Notes: a model not told the origin generated them from the letters alone. Positions 32,444-42,266 are shown, numbered from the stretch's first letter. The stretch: 64,000 nt of DNA from Acidovorax sp. FJL06 (GCF_003852545.1 NZ_QAJR01000029.1:153103-217102); one strand, 5' to 3'. Numbers and translations are program-made.

Positions 32444-33058
32444 TCAGGCGGGCGACTTGTACTTGATGCTGCACCCATACGGCGCCGTTGTCGCCGCCGA
32501 AATCGGCTTGCCCGCCAGCGCTTCGGCCAGCCCCACCTTCACATAGTTGGTGGCCTTTTCGATGTCGGCCGGGCGGGCCGAGGGGATGCTGTCGATGCCG
32601 CCTGCGTACACCAGCACGCCCTGCGGGTTGACGATGTACAGGTGCGGCGTGGTGCGGGCGCCGTAGCGTTGGCCCACGGTGCCTTCCTCGTCCATCAGCA
32701 TGGCGGTGGGGGCGGCCTTGCGCGTCTGCGCCCAGACCTGCAGTTGGGCGGGCTCCAGGTAGTCGCTGCTGGCTTTTTCGGTGGAGTTGATGGACAGCCA
32801 CACCACGCCCTGGCCTGTGGCGTCCTTTTGCGTTGCTGACATGTTGCCGCTGTCGTAATGCTTTTTCACGAAGGGGCAGCCGGGGTTGGTCCATTCCAGC
32901 ACGACGTGTTTGCCCTTGAAGTCCGACAGGCGCACGGTCTTGCCGCTGGTGTCTTTCAGTGCGAAGTCCGGCGCGGGCTGGCCCACGGTGGTGGTGGCCT
33001 GGGCGCCCAGCGCGATCAGGGCGGCGGTGGCAATCAAGGTGCGGCGAAGCAGCTTCAT
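32444..33058 (-). CDS. Exported redoxin (peroxiredoxin/thioredoxin-fold protein)
   Basis: A periplasmic thioredoxin-fold protein of 204 residues with a signal peptide (LIATAALIALGAQA). The active-site loop is TNPGCPFVKKHY, with a single Cys61 in place of a CxxC pair. A second Cys196 lies in the C-terminal tail (YGCSIKYK) and could act as the resolving residue. The rest (LKDTSGKTVRLSDFKGKHVV, GARTTPHLYIVNPQG) is typical of the AhpC/TSA-redoxin group. A GGAGGA ribosome site fixes the ATG at 33058. It lies 54 bases downstream of dsbD, which would supply its electrons. Confidence 0.88.
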   Translation of the reverse strand: MKLLRRTLIATAALIALGAQATTTVGQPAPDFALKDTSGKTVRLSDFKGKHVVLEWTNPGCPFVKKHYDSGNMSATQKDATGQGVVWLSINSTEKASSDYLEPAQLQVWAQTRKAAPTAMLMDEEGTVGQRYGARTTPHLYIVNPQGVLVYAGGIDSIPSARPADIEKATNYVKVGLAEALAGKPISAATTAPYGCSIKYKSPA

Positions 33059-33112
33059 GGCGAGTCCTCCAGCGGGTTCAAAGGGGCGAAAGGGCGTCTT
33101 GTGCAGGCACAC

Positions 33113-35365
33113 CTACAACGCCGCAATGGTGGCGCGCACCTCCTGCACGCTCAGCACCTCGGTCAGCACCACGGGCGGTTTGCCGGGCTGGTAGAAAACG
33201 TACACGGGCACGCCGCTGCGGCCCAACGCGGCCAGGGCGGCGGTGATGGAGGGGTCGCGGCGCGTCCAGTCGGCGCGCAGCAGGGCCACGTTCTTGGCCT
33301 GCAGGTCGGCGATCACGTCGGCATGGGCCAAGGTGGTTTTCTTGTTGTATTGGCAGGTCACGCACCAGGCGGCGGTGAAGTCCACAAACACGGGGCGGCC
33401 GCTGGCAACGATCTGTTCGGCCGTACCGGGCGCCCAGGGTTGCCAGCCGTTGGCGGCCGCCTGCGTCGATGGCGCAGAGGCCTGTGGGGCGGGCATGTTG
33501 GTGATGTGGGGGCCAAAGGCCCAGGCCAGCAAGGCCATGGCCGCCAGGGACGCGCTGGCCATCCACACCCGTGCACGGCCTGCCAGCGACAGCGCCCACA
33601 CCACCAGCGACAGGCCCACCAGCAGGATCAGCAGCGCGCCCGCGCCATCAATGCCACTTTGCTGGCCCAGCACCCATACCAGCCACACCACGGTGGCGAA
33701 CATGGGGAAGGCCATGAACTTGCGGAAGTGGTCCATCCATGCGCCGGGCCGTGGCAGGGCGCGGGCCACGGCGGGCACACAGCTCGCGGCCAGATAGGGG
33801 AGTGCCAGCCCCAGGCCCAGCGCCGCAAACACGGCCAGCGCCTGCGGTGCGGGCAGCGTGGCCGTGAGGCCCAGGGATGCACCCATGAACGGCGCGGTGC
33901 AGGGCGAAGCCACGGCCACGGCCAGCACGCCGGTGAGGAAGCTGTCGGCCACCGGGTGGCGTGCCTGCAGGCTGGCCACCGAGGGCGGCAGGAAATGCCC
34001 GAACTCGAACACGCCCGCCAGGTTGAGCGCAATCAGCGTGAACAGCGCCGCCAGCGAGGCCACCACGGCGGGCGACTGCAGTTGAAAGCCCCAGCCAATC
34101 GCCTCGCCCGCCGCGCGCAGGCCGAGCATGAGCGCGCCCAGCGCGATGAAGGACAGCACCACGCCCGCCGTGTAGGCCATGCCACTCACGCGGTGTGCAC
34201 GGCGATCCTGCGCATGCTGGGTGAAGCCCACGACCTTGATCGCCAGCACCGGGAACACGCAGGGCATGAGGTTGAGGATGAGGCCCCCGAGCAAGGCGCC
34301 CAGCAGCGCGGCGGTGAGGGTGAGGGACGAGGCGCCGGAGCCCGCAGCCGGTGTTGTCGCCCCCCCTGCCTGCGCCGCATTCGCCTTGAGCGCGGCCTCC
34401 AGCGCGGGTGACACCGCAGCGACTGAAGCGCCTTGCGGCCAGGTGCCCAGCACCTTCAGCTCGGCGCGGTAGCCGGTGCGGGTGTCGGGGCCGGCGGCAT
34501 GTGCGGGCGACTGCTCGGCCAGCACCACGGGCATCAGGTGGGGGCTGGCGCTGCGCTGGGCAGACACGGGAATTTGGGCGGTCCAGACACTGCCATTCCA
34601 GGCCTGCTTCCACTGCGCGGCGTTGTCGATGACTTCGGCGGTTTCGGGGAATAGGTCCAGGGTTTTGCCGCGCAGCGCCACGGGCAGGCCCTGCACGCTG
34701 ATGTTCAGGGTGTGGCCCTCGGCGGCCAGCTGCGCCTGGCTGTCGGGCACGATGCCGGTGGTGCCCGCCAGCACCGGCCGGGGGTGGGCTTGGGCGGCGG
34801 CCTCGAACGCGGCGCCGCTCAATGCGGTGGTGCTCTGGATGGGCAGTTGCAGCGTGAATTCGCCCTCTTCGGGGATGCATTCCTTGCGGCACACCAGCCA
34901 CGAGGCGCGCAGCTTGATGGTGGCGTCCTTGGCCAGCGGGCCGGGCGCAAAACTGCTGGCCACCGTGACGGGCACGGGCAGCAGCACCGTGCCTTCATAG
35001 CCGTAGTTGGCCAGCGTGCCGATGGGGATCTTCTTGGGCAGGGGCCAGGCGATCTCGCCCGCGTCCAGGCCGGCGGGCAGCGTCCAGGCCAGGTCGGTGG
35101 GCAGGCCGGAGTCACCGGGGTTCTTCCAGTAGGTGTGCCACTCGGGCTGGTGGGTGATCTGCAGGCCCAGCCACAGCGGTTGCCCGGGCGCCACGCCCTG
35201 GGGCGCATGGGCCAGCAGCTCGGCGCGCACATAGGGCGTGGTGACCACGCTGGTGCCCTGGCCGGTGGTTTTGGTGCTGAATTGGGCGTTTGCGCTTGTC
35301 CATAAAGCGCTGGCAGCTATCAAAAGCAGAGTAACTGCGAGGCGGGGGAGCAGGCGTGAAGGCAT
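33113..35365 (-). CDS. dsbD: Thiol:disulfide interchange protein DsbD
   Basis: An inner membrane protein of 750 residues that moves electrons from cytoplasmic thioredoxin to the periplasm. The signal peptide is LAVTLLLIAASALWTSANA. The periplasmic alpha domain contains the Cys pair CRKEC near residue 160. The membrane domain has about eight helices with Cys in NLMPCVFPVLAIK and ASPCTAPFMGAS. The C-terminal thioredoxin domain has AAWCVTC. The long N-terminal domain resembles the ScsB-type more than E. coli DsbD. The signal peptide is partly made from a dispersed repeat. It heads a leftward pair with the redoxin gene. Confidence 0.93.
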   Translation of the reverse strand: MPSRLLPRLAVTLLLIAASALWTSANAQFSTKTTGQGTSVVTTPYVRAELLAHAPQGVAPGQPLWLGLQITHQPEWHTYWKNPGDSGLPTDLAWTLPAGLDAGEIAWPLPKKIPIGTLANYGYEGTVLLPVPVTVASSFAPGPLAKDATIKLRASWLVCRKECIPEEGEFTLQLPIQSTTALSGAAFEAAAQAHPRPVLAGTTGIVPDSQAQLAAEGHTLNISVQGLPVALRGKTLDLFPETAEVIDNAAQWKQAWNGSVWTAQIPVSAQRSASPHLMPVVLAEQSPAHAAGPDTRTGYRAELKVLGTWPQGASVAAVSPALEAALKANAAQAGGATTPAAGSGASSLTLTAALLGALLGGLILNLMPCVFPVLAIKVVGFTQHAQDRRAHRVSGMAYTAGVVLSFIALGALMLGLRAAGEAIGWGFQLQSPAVVASLAALFTLIALNLAGVFEFGHFLPPSVASLQARHPVADSFLTGVLAVAVASPCTAPFMGASLGLTATLPAPQALAVFAALGLGLALPYLAASCVPAVARALPRPGAWMDHFRKFMAFPMFATVVWLVWVLGQQSGIDGAGALLILLVGLSLVVWALSLAGRARVWMASASLAAMALLAWAFGPHITNMPAPQASAPSTQAAANGWQPWAPGTAEQIVASGRPVFVDFTAAWCVTCQYNKKTTLAHADVIADLQAKNVALLRADWTRRDPSITAALAALGRSGVPVYVFYQPGKPPVVLTEVLSVQEVRATIAAL
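35291..35326. repeat. Short dispersed repeat, AGCTAT family (copy 6), inside the dsbD signal peptide
   Basis: TGCGCTTGTCCATAAAGCGC then TGGCAGCTATCAAAAG. It is the same arrangement as at 5169-5210 and encodes LIAASALWTSA of the DsbD signal peptide. Confidence 0.65.
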
Positions 35366-35568
35366 GGTTGCTGTGTGGGAGCAGGCGCGGCGCCGTTGGT
35401 TCCGGTGCCGGGCTGCTCCATTTCAATCAATGCGCCATTGTGCTGCGCGCTGCCCACCGCCCGTGAAACCGGCGCCGCGCAGGGCTTGGGCACGCTGGCA
35501 GGGGCCTTTGCCCGAACGGCTTGGGTCTATGGACCGTGAATGGGCATCACGGGGCGGTTGTTGCCCGG

Positions 35569-38500
35569 CTACTGGGTGTTCAGGCTCAATTCCGCCCGGG
35601 GCGTCCACTTGTCAGGCTGCTTGCCCGCCTTGGGCGCCGCCACGAAGAGCCGTTCGGCGGGCAGGTTCTGCGCCACCAGGTAGGCGCGGATGGCCTGGCC
35701 GCGCTGGGTGGCCAGCTCGGTGGCCGTGGCCTCGGTCGCGCTCTGGTGGGCCAGCAGCAGGGCTTCCATCTCGGGCACGGTGAGCTCCTTGGCCAGGCCG
35801 ACCAGGTTGCGCGGCTTGGGCATGTCGGCGCGGCGATACACCTCCTTGAGCAGGGCGGGGTATTCGGCGGCCGAAACCGGGGCGGTGTCTGCCGGGTTGG
35901 CGCGGCGCTTTTCGGCCAGCACCCGCTGCTGCAGGCTTTCGCGCTGCATGCCTTCGCGCTCGTCCTGCAGGCTGGCCGTGCCGGTCACGGTGATCTTGAG
36001 GCTGGGGCGGTCGGCCAGGGCCTTGACCACCTTGCCCAGGTTCTGCTGCGCCTCGGGCGTGAGGGTGGCGCTGCCGGGGGCGAAGGGCACTTGGCTCATT
36101 TCGTCGCCACCGCCGAAGGCGCTCGCCAGCAGGCTGAACGGGGCGGTCAGCGCCTTGCCGATGAGGTTGACGATGATCTTGAAGATCACGGGGCCGACGC
36201 GGAACTGCGGGTCGTTCAGCGAGCCGCTGATGGGCAGGTCCAGGTCGATCACGCCCTGGCGGTCGGCCAGCAGGGCCACGGCCAGTTTCACGGGCAGGCT
36301 GTTGGGCGCGCCCTCCACGGCCTCGCCAAAGGTCAGCTGGTGCAGCACCAGCCGGTTGCTGGCCGTGAGCTGGCCATTGGGCAGCACCTTGTAGTTCACG
36401 TCCACGCTGAGCTTGCCGCGCTCGATGCCATGGCCCGCGTACTTCACCGAGTAGGGCGTGAGCGGGGGCAGCTCCAGGTCGCGCACCTTGCCGGCGATGT
36501 CGAGCGCCAGCGGCTGGGCCAGGGGGTTGAGCTTGCCGATGATCTCCAGCGAGGCCGAGCCCTCGGCGCGGCCGCGCAGTTCCAGGTCGGCCAGCACGGG
36601 CTCGCCCCCGGGGGCTTCGGACGAGAACGCGCTCAATTTGCCGGTCAGCTCGGACAGGTCGGCCGAGTAGTTGGGCTTGATGAAAAAGTCGGAGAACAGC
36701 ACCTTGCCGTTGACCAGGCTCACGGGGCCGAACTGCACCACCGGCGCCAGCGGGTTGGCCTGGGCCACGGCGGCTGGAGCGGGGGCAGACGCCGCAGGCG
36801 CGGCGGCTGCCGCCTGCGGGGGGGCGGCCGCGGATGCGGTGTTGGCCGTGGCGCTGGCCGCGTTGGCGGCGCGGGCCTCTTCGGGCGTCTTGGCGATGTC
36901 GCTCAGGTTGATGCGGCCGGCCTCGTTCACGGTGATGCGCGCAAAGAAGTCCACCAGGCTGGTCTCCTTGACCTCCACACGCGGTGCGGTGCCGGGGGCC
37001 GTGGCCACGGCCAGGCCGCGCAGGTTCAGGCTCTTCCAGGCCAACAGTTCCTCGCCCACCTGGGCTTCGGTCTTGGGGGTGAAGGCCGCCGTGCTGTTGG
37101 CCTTGAGGTCTTCGACCACCGCATCACCCGCCAGGCGCAGGCTGACTCCCTTGTCCGACTGCGCCACGGCCACCTGGCCCCGGTAGCCCACGTCGGCGCG
37201 CAGCAGCTCCACCGACAGCTGGCTGGCCAGGTAGCCGTCCAGCGCATGCAGGGGCAGGCGCGTGGCCTCGAGCTTGCCCTGGGTGGCCAGGGGTTGCAGG
37301 GCCAGCGTGCCCTGGTAGTCGATCTTGCCGGGCGCGGCCTTGGCGTTGCCCTTGCCCGGCGCGGCCGCACGGGCCGTGAGCGTGAAGGCCTCGGGCTTGC
37401 TGCCGTCGCTGGCCAGGTTGCGCGCGGTGATGCCCAGCGCGCTCACTTCCAGCGACACGGGGCGCGGCTGGGCGTTGTCGGCGAACGCAACGGTGCCGCC
37501 CTGCAGCGAGAAATCGGCCACGCGCAGCTTCCAGGGCGGGGGGCTGCTGGCCGTGGAGGCGGCGGAGGGGGCGTCGGTGGCGGGCGGGGTTTTGAGCCAG
37601 CGCTCGAACATCCAGCGCCCATCGGCGCCGCGCTCCACCGTGGCCTGGGGCTGGCTGAGGGCCAGGCGCTCCAGGGTGGCGGTGCGCGCATCCAGGGGCA
37701 CCTGCACCCCGGCCAGTTCGAGCTTGCCCAGGCTGGCGAGCAGGGTCTTGCCCTGCTTGACGGCCAGTTGCTCCAGCGCCAGAGGGCCGGCCGTGAGCGT
37801 GACGCCGGTGGCGCCGGCCTGCGCGGCTGCTGCTGTGGGGGCTTGCCACAGCACACCCACATCGCCGCTGAGCTGGCCGGTCACCGTGGGCTCCAACGCC
37901 TGGGCCAGGTAGGGGGCGGCCAGCTGCAGTGCCAGCGCGTTCAGGGTGGTGTTGACCTGGGCCTTCTGGTCGGTGGCTTCGCCGGTGAAGCTGAGTGTGC
38001 TGCCCTGCAGTTGGAGCCCGCCTTTGAAGGTGACGGGCTTGGCGTTCTCTTGAGCGAAAGGCAGGGCGAGGTCGGCGGCGTCCAGCGTGAGCTCGGTGGC
38101 CTGCAGGGCGGCTGCGGGGCGCGTGGTGGCGTCGGCCCAGCGCAGGGTGCCGCCGCGCACGGCGGCGGTGGCCACTTCGAACGTCCAGGCGGGGGCGGCT
38201 GCCTTGGCTTTGGCTTTGCCCGTGGAGGCGGAGGACGCTGGGGCGGAGGCTGTGCTGGCGCCAACCACAGGCGACGAAGCAGGTTCAGCAACAGATGCGG
38301 GCGCTGCAGGCGCAGTGGCTTTGCCCTTGGCGGGCGTTGAAGGCTGCGCTGGCGGTGCCAGTTGCGCCAGGTTGATCTGCCCTGCCGCATCGCGCGTGGC
38401 GGTGACCACGGGCGCGGTCAGCTCCACATGCTGCAGGCGCACCACCTGCTCCAGCGGGCGCACATCGGCCATGTCGATCTTCAGGCGCTCGTAGCTCAGC

Positions 38501-39390
38501 AGGTCGGCACCTTGGCGGTCTGCGATGCGCACGCCGCTGGCCTGCACGGTGCCGGTCAGCTTCACGGCCATGCGCGGGTGCTGTTCAAAGGCCACTTTCA
38601 CGTCCGCATCCAGCGTTGCGCCCTGCACCTTGACGGGCAGGTTGGCTGGCAGATAGCCCAGGTAGGGCGCCAGGTTCAGCCCGTCCAGGCGGATCTGCGC
38701 GTCGGCCTGGCCGGTTTGCGCAAACGGGGTGCCCTGGGCGGACGAGTCGAACCGGCTGCCATCCAGCGCGAACGCCAGGTGGGGCTCCACCTTGACCTCG
38801 CGCTGCGAGGGCAGGGTGCTGATGAAGGGCACCTTGAGGGTCAGGTCGCGCACCGTGTGGGTGGCACCCACGGTGTTGTCGATGAAGTCGATGCTGCCGC
38901 CCGTGAGCGCCAGGTTGTACAGCGCCAGGCGCGCGGGGCCGGTGTCGGGTTCGCCCGTGGGCGCCGTGACCTTGGCAATGATGTCGTCCACGTCGTAGCG
39001 GCCATCACCCTGGTGCGTGATGCGCAGCACGGGGTTCTCGATGGTGAACGCGTCCACCACGGGCGCCAGGCGCAGCAGCGACTGCAGCTCGCCATCGGCA
39101 TAGATCCGGCCAATGGTCAGCTGCGGGGGCGCACCGTTGGCGCCCGCCACGGCCACGTCACGCAGTGCGAATTCCAGGCTCCAGGGCTGGAAGTCAATGC
39201 CTCCCACCGTCACCGGGCGGCCCAGTTGTTCGGAGGCGATGCGCTCCAGCGGGCCTTTGAGCAGCGGCGGGACGGCCAGCCAGGTGAGCAGCCACAGCCC
39301 GATCAGGCCCGCCAGGGCGCGGACAGCAGGGCGAAACCAGCGGTGCTGGCGCAAGGAGGCAAAGGAGACGGAGCGCAGGGAGATCGGCAT
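35569..39390 (-). CDS. Giant AsmA-like DUF748 protein
   Basis: A protein of about 1273 residues. A single N-terminal membrane helix (residues about 22-43, ALAGLIGLWLLTWLAVPPLL) is followed by a long periplasmic part made of repeating beta-type stretches (for example GGIDFQPWSLEFALRDVAVA and RVEVKETSLVDFFARITVNE). Low-complexity Ala/Pro/Ser linkers lie near 365-410 and 860-900. The C-terminal 160 residues contain a helical part resembling an OmpA-like region (LTPEAQQNLGKVVKALADRP). DUF748 belongs to the AsmA/TamB superfamily that bridges the membranes for lipid transport. The ATG at 39390 is chosen over a TTG at 39402. Confidence 0.87.
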   Translation of the reverse strand: MPISLRSVSFASLRQHRWFRPAVRALAGLIGLWLLTWLAVPPLLKGPLERIASEQLGRPVTVGGIDFQPWSLEFALRDVAVAGANGAPPQLTIGRIYADGELQSLLRLAPVVDAFTIENPVLRITHQGDGRYDVDDIIAKVTAPTGEPDTGPARLALYNLALTGGSIDFIDNTVGATHTVRDLTLKVPFISTLPSQREVKVEPHLAFALDGSRFDSSAQGTPFAQTGQADAQIRLDGLNLAPYLGYLPANLPVKVQGATLDADVKVAFEQHPRMAVKLTGTVQASGVRIADRQGADLLSYERLKIDMADVRPLEQVVRLQHVELTAPVVTATRDAAGQINLAQLAPPAQPSTPAKGKATAPAAPASVAEPASSPVVGASTASAPASSASTGKAKAKAAAPAWTFEVATAAVRGGTLRWADATTRPAAALQATELTLDAADLALPFAQENAKPVTFKGGLQLQGSTLSFTGEATDQKAQVNTTLNALALQLAAPYLAQALEPTVTGQLSGDVGVLWQAPTAAAAQAGATGVTLTAGPLALEQLAVKQGKTLLASLGKLELAGVQVPLDARTATLERLALSQPQATVERGADGRWMFERWLKTPPATDAPSAASTASSPPPWKLRVADFSLQGGTVAFADNAQPRPVSLEVSALGITARNLASDGSKPEAFTLTARAAAPGKGNAKAAPGKIDYQGTLALQPLATQGKLEATRLPLHALDGYLASQLSVELLRADVGYRGQVAVAQSDKGVSLRLAGDAVVEDLKANSTAAFTPKTEAQVGEELLAWKSLNLRGLAVATAPGTAPRVEVKETSLVDFFARITVNEAGRINLSDIAKTPEEARAANAASATANTASAAAPPQAAAAAPAASAPAPAAVAQANPLAPVVQFGPVSLVNGKVLFSDFFIKPNYSADLSELTGKLSAFSSEAPGGEPVLADLELRGRAEGSASLEIIGKLNPLAQPLALDIAGKVRDLELPPLTPYSVKYAGHGIERGKLSVDVNYKVLPNGQLTASNRLVLHQLTFGEAVEGAPNSLPVKLAVALLADRQGVIDLDLPISGSLNDPQFRVGPVIFKIIVNLIGKALTAPFSLLASAFGGGDEMSQVPFAPGSATLTPEAQQNLGKVVKALADRPSLKITVTGTASLQDEREGMQRESLQQRVLAEKRRANPADTAPVSAAEYPALLKEVYRRADMPKPRNLVGLAKELTVPEMEALLLAHQSATEATATELATQRGQAIRAYLVAQNLPAERLFVAAPKAGKQPDKWTPRAELSLNTQ

Positions 39391-39565
39391 GGCGGCAGGC
39401 AAAGGTGGGCGCCGCGGTCCTGGGGGGCTGGCGAAACACCAGAGAGGCCGCGCGCGCGAGCCGCCTATTGTCCGCCTTGTGCGTCAGCCGGGGTAAGCCA
39501 TTGCAACAGGCGGGGGATGGCGGTTCACGATTGTTGACAGTGAGGGCAGACGCCTGTTGCTTTGC

Positions 39566-40318
39566 TTACAGGGCAAAGCCCAGCACCACCCGGCGGGTGG
39601 TGGCGCTCTTCTTCTCGATTTTCGTCACCACAATGTCCCCGATTTCCGATGTGTTGGCCACATGCGTGCCGCCGCAGGGCTGCAGGTCGACCAGCGGGGC
39701 ATCCCCCTCGCCCCCGATGCGGATGGTGCGGATGCGGCCCGTGCCGCGGGGGGGCTGCACGCTCATGCTCTTGACGAGGGCGGGGTTGGCGTCCAGTTCC
39801 TCGTCGCTAATCGAGGCCACCGTGAGCGGGTGCGCGGCGGCCGCCAGGGTAGCGATGGCAGCGGTGAGCTGCTCCTTGTCCAGCGGGTCGGTCATCGCAA
39901 AATCGAGCCGCGCATAGTCGGGTGTGATGGAGCAGCCGTTGACCAGCTGCGGCACCACATGGCACAGCAGGTGCGAGGTGGTGTGCAGGCGCATCATGCG
40001 GTGGCGGCGTTCCCAGTCGATGCGGGCGGTGACGGCGGTGCCCGCCGTAAGCTGCGCCACGCGGTCTTCCTGTCCGGGGGCGGGGACATGCACGATGGCG
40101 CTGGTGGGGTTGCCGTCGGCATCCTTGCCCTTGCGCGTGTCGGCGACGGTGATCGCGGTGCCGCCCTCCAGCACCAGCACGCCGCTGTCGCCCGCCTGGC
40201 CGCCGCCCAGGGGGTAGAACACCGTGCGGTCCAGCACGATGCCGGCGTCGGTCACGGCGGTGATGTGGGCGCTGCATTCGCGCAGGTAGGCGTCTTGGCG
40301 GAAGAGGTCGTGGGTCAT
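39566..40318 (-). CDS. Alanyl-tRNA editing protein AlaX (type M)
   Basis: A free-standing trans-editing protein of 250 residues that hydrolyses mischarged Ser- or Gly-tRNA(Ala). Zinc ligands are the H112-T-T-S-H116 motif and the C215-x3-H219 pair in PCGGTHVANTSEIG. The N-terminal part has YPLGGGQAGDSG, as in the second domain of alanyl-tRNA synthetase, and its length fits AlaX-M. The ATG at 40318 begins the conserved part; a long upstream frame is Arg/Pro-rich and rejected. It is divergent from the creatininase-family gene. Confidence 0.93.
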   Translation of the reverse strand: MTHDLFRQDAYLRECSAHITAVTDAGIVLDRTVFYPLGGGQAGDSGVLVLEGGTAITVADTRKGKDADGNPTSAIVHVPAPGQEDRVAQLTAGTAVTARIDWERRHRMMRLHTTSHLLCHVVPQLVNGCSITPDYARLDFAMTDPLDKEQLTAAIATLAAAAHPLTVASISDEELDANPALVKSMSVQPPRGTGRIRTIRIGGEGDAPLVDLQPCGGTHVANTSEIGDIVVTKIEKKSATTRRVVLGFAL

Positions 40319-40410
40319 GCGGCGATGGTAGCGGGCCGGGCGCCGCGGCGCTTCGGTCAGCGCGTGGGCGCATGGGCGCGCTCCGTCGCCGCTGCGACTA
40401 CCATCACGCC

Positions 40411-41277
40411 ATGACCGCTGCCGCCGTGCCCCCCTCCGCTTTGCCCGTGTTGCCCTCGCGCTTCTGGGCCGACCTGTCCACCCGCGACTTTGCCGCGCTG
40501 CACAGCGCGGGCCAGGCCGACCAGGTGGTGGCCGTGCTGCCCGTGGCGGCCGTCGAGCAGCATGGCCCGCACCTGCCACTGTCGGTGGATGCCACGCTGC
40601 TGCAGGGCGTGATCGACGCCGCGCTGCCCCTGCTGCCCGCCGGCCTGCCGGTGCTGTTTTTGCCCCCGCAGAACGTGGGCCTGAGCCCGGAGCACATCCG
40701 CTTTCCCGGCACGCTCACGCTCTCGCCCGCCACGGTGATCGCGCTGTGGACCGAGATCGGCGAATGCGTGGCCCGCGCGGGCGTCAAAAAGCTGCTGCTG
40801 TTCAACGGCCATGGCGGCCAGGTGAGCGTGATGGACATCGTGGCGCGCGAGCTGCGCACGCGCTGCAACCTCATCGTCTACAGCGCCAGCTGGTTCAGCC
40901 TGCCGCTGCCCGATGCGGTAGCCGGGCAGTTCAGCGCGCAGGAGCACCGCTTTGGCATCCACGCGGGCGAGATCGAGACCTCGATGATGCTGCACCTGGC
41001 GCCCGGCACGGTGCACATGGCGCATGCGCAAAACTTCCGCTCCACCTCGCAGGACCGGTCGGAGCGTTACGCCATCCTGGGCAACGGCAAAACCGCCAAG
41101 CTGGGCTGGCAGATGCAGGACTACCACCCGGCAGGCGCGGTGGGCGATGCCGCCGCCGCCACAGCCGGCAAGGGGCAGGCGGTGGTGCAGGCAGCGGCGG
41201 GGCAATTGGTGGCGCTGCTGCAGGAGCTGCAGGCGCTGCCGCTGTCGACCCTGGTGGATGGCGTGGGGCCGCTCTAG
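40411..41277 (+). CDS. Creatininase-family amidohydrolase
   Basis: A cytoplasmic enzyme of 288 residues. The metal-binding motifs of creatininase are in place: AAVEQHGPHLPLSVDA (Glu and His), NGHGGQ and HAGEIETSMML. The family opens the ring of creatinine or hydrolyses formamides and related amides; the substrate here is unknown. The ATG at 40411 is preferred to upstream alternatives. The LysR gene starts 14 bases after its stop, and two agmatine-deiminase paralogues follow, so a role in a guanidino or ureido compound pathway is a reasonable inference. Confidence 0.88.
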   Translation: MTAAAVPPSALPVLPSRFWADLSTRDFAALHSAGQADQVVAVLPVAAVEQHGPHLPLSVDATLLQGVIDAALPLLPAGLPVLFLPPQNVGLSPEHIRFPGTLTLSPATVIALWTEIGECVARAGVKKLLLFNGHGGQVSVMDIVARELRTRCNLIVYSASWFSLPLPDAVAGQFSAQEHRFGIHAGEIETSMMLHLAPGTVHMAHAQNFRSTSQDRSERYAILGNGKTAKLGWQMQDYHPAGAVGDAAAATAGKGQAVVQAAAGQLVALLQELQALPLSTLVDGVGPL

Positions 41278-41291
41278 CCCGCGTGCGCCCC

Positions 41292-42173
41292 ATGTCCAAC
41301 ACCAAGCTGCCTTCCTTCAAGTTCCTGATCGGTTTCGAGGCGGCGGCGCGGCTGGGCAGCTACTCGCGCGCGGCCGAGGAGCTGTGCGTCTCGCAGTCCG
41401 CCGTCAGCCACCAGATTGCACAGCTGGAGCAGCAGATCGGCCAGCCGCTGTTCCGGCGCAAGGGGCGGGGCGTGGAGCTGACCGTGGCGGGCAGCCTGCT
41501 GCAGGACAGCGTGGGCAAGTCGCTGGAGCAGATCCGCAACGGGCTCAGCCGCATCGACACCTACCTGGACGAAGGCCTTGTCACGCTGGTCTGCCCCGCG
41601 CCGATTGCCAGCGGCTGGCTGCAGCCGCGCCTGGACCTGCTGCTGCAGGCGCACCCCGCGCTGTGCCCGATCATCTCCGTCGACGAAAGCGCCCGTTTCA
41701 TCGACGAGCTGGACGTGGACATCGCGATCACCCGCGAGCCGTTGCGCCAAAGCGGCGTGCTGGACATGCCGCTGCTCACCGACGCGCTGGTGGCCGTGGC
41801 CGCACCGGGGCTGGCCGACGGCGCCGGCCTGCTGTGCCTGGAGGAAGACCTCACCAGCGACCGGATCGGCCCCTTCATCCGCGCGCACTGGGGCCACCTG
41901 CGCAAGACCGCCATCTACGACGACCCGCGCCTCGTGCTGGACGCGGCGCTGCGCGGCCGGGGCGTGGCGCTGGTGTCGCGGCTGCTGGCCGACGAGGCGT
42001 TGCGCAGGGGGCAGCTCGTGCCTCTGGCGCAGTACCCAGCCCTGCCGCTGGGCACCGTGTGGATCTCATGCACCGAAGGCGCGCCGCGCCTGCCCCTGGT
42101 GCGCGAGGTGTTCGACAGCCTGCTGCAGTTTGCCCAGGGGGGCCGTGCGTCCGCTGATTTTGCTAATACATGA
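41292..42173 (+). CDS. LysR-family regulator (GcvA-like)
   Basis: A 293-residue LysR regulator. The HTH contains LGSYSRAAEELCVSQSAVSHQIAQLEQQIG (in parts: EELCVSQSAVSHQIAQLE), near residues 18-47, typical of GcvA-type proteins. The effector domain has VDIAITREPL, LRGRGVALVSRLLAD and the terminal segment VREVFDSLLQ. It lies between the creatininase-family gene, 14 bases upstream, and the tandem agmatine-deiminase genes, 93 bases downstream, all on the plus strand. It is likely to control them. Confidence 0.92.
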   Translation: MSNTKLPSFKFLIGFEAAARLGSYSRAAEELCVSQSAVSHQIAQLEQQIGQPLFRRKGRGVELTVAGSLLQDSVGKSLEQIRNGLSRIDTYLDEGLVTLVCPAPIASGWLQPRLDLLLQAHPALCPIISVDESARFIDELDVDIAITREPLRQSGVLDMPLLTDALVAVAAPGLADGAGLLCLEEDLTSDRIGPFIRAHWGHLRKTAIYDDPRLVLDAALRGRGVALVSRLLADEALRRGQLVPLAQYPALPLGTVWISCTEGAPRLPLVREVFDSLLQFAQGGRASADFANT

Positions 42174-42266
42174 GCTGCATGGATCAATTTCGTTAAAAAA
42201 CATCAGTTGTGTGGATGGTTGGCGCTCCGCAAAATCGGGTTTCTTTGTTTCGTAACCCTGGTTTGC

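Noticed and set aside
35521-38340. 939-codon plus-strand frame opposite the DUF748 gene
   Set aside because: Gly/Arg/His-rich antisense frame. The minus-strand gene has a membrane anchor and coherent beta-repeat sequence.
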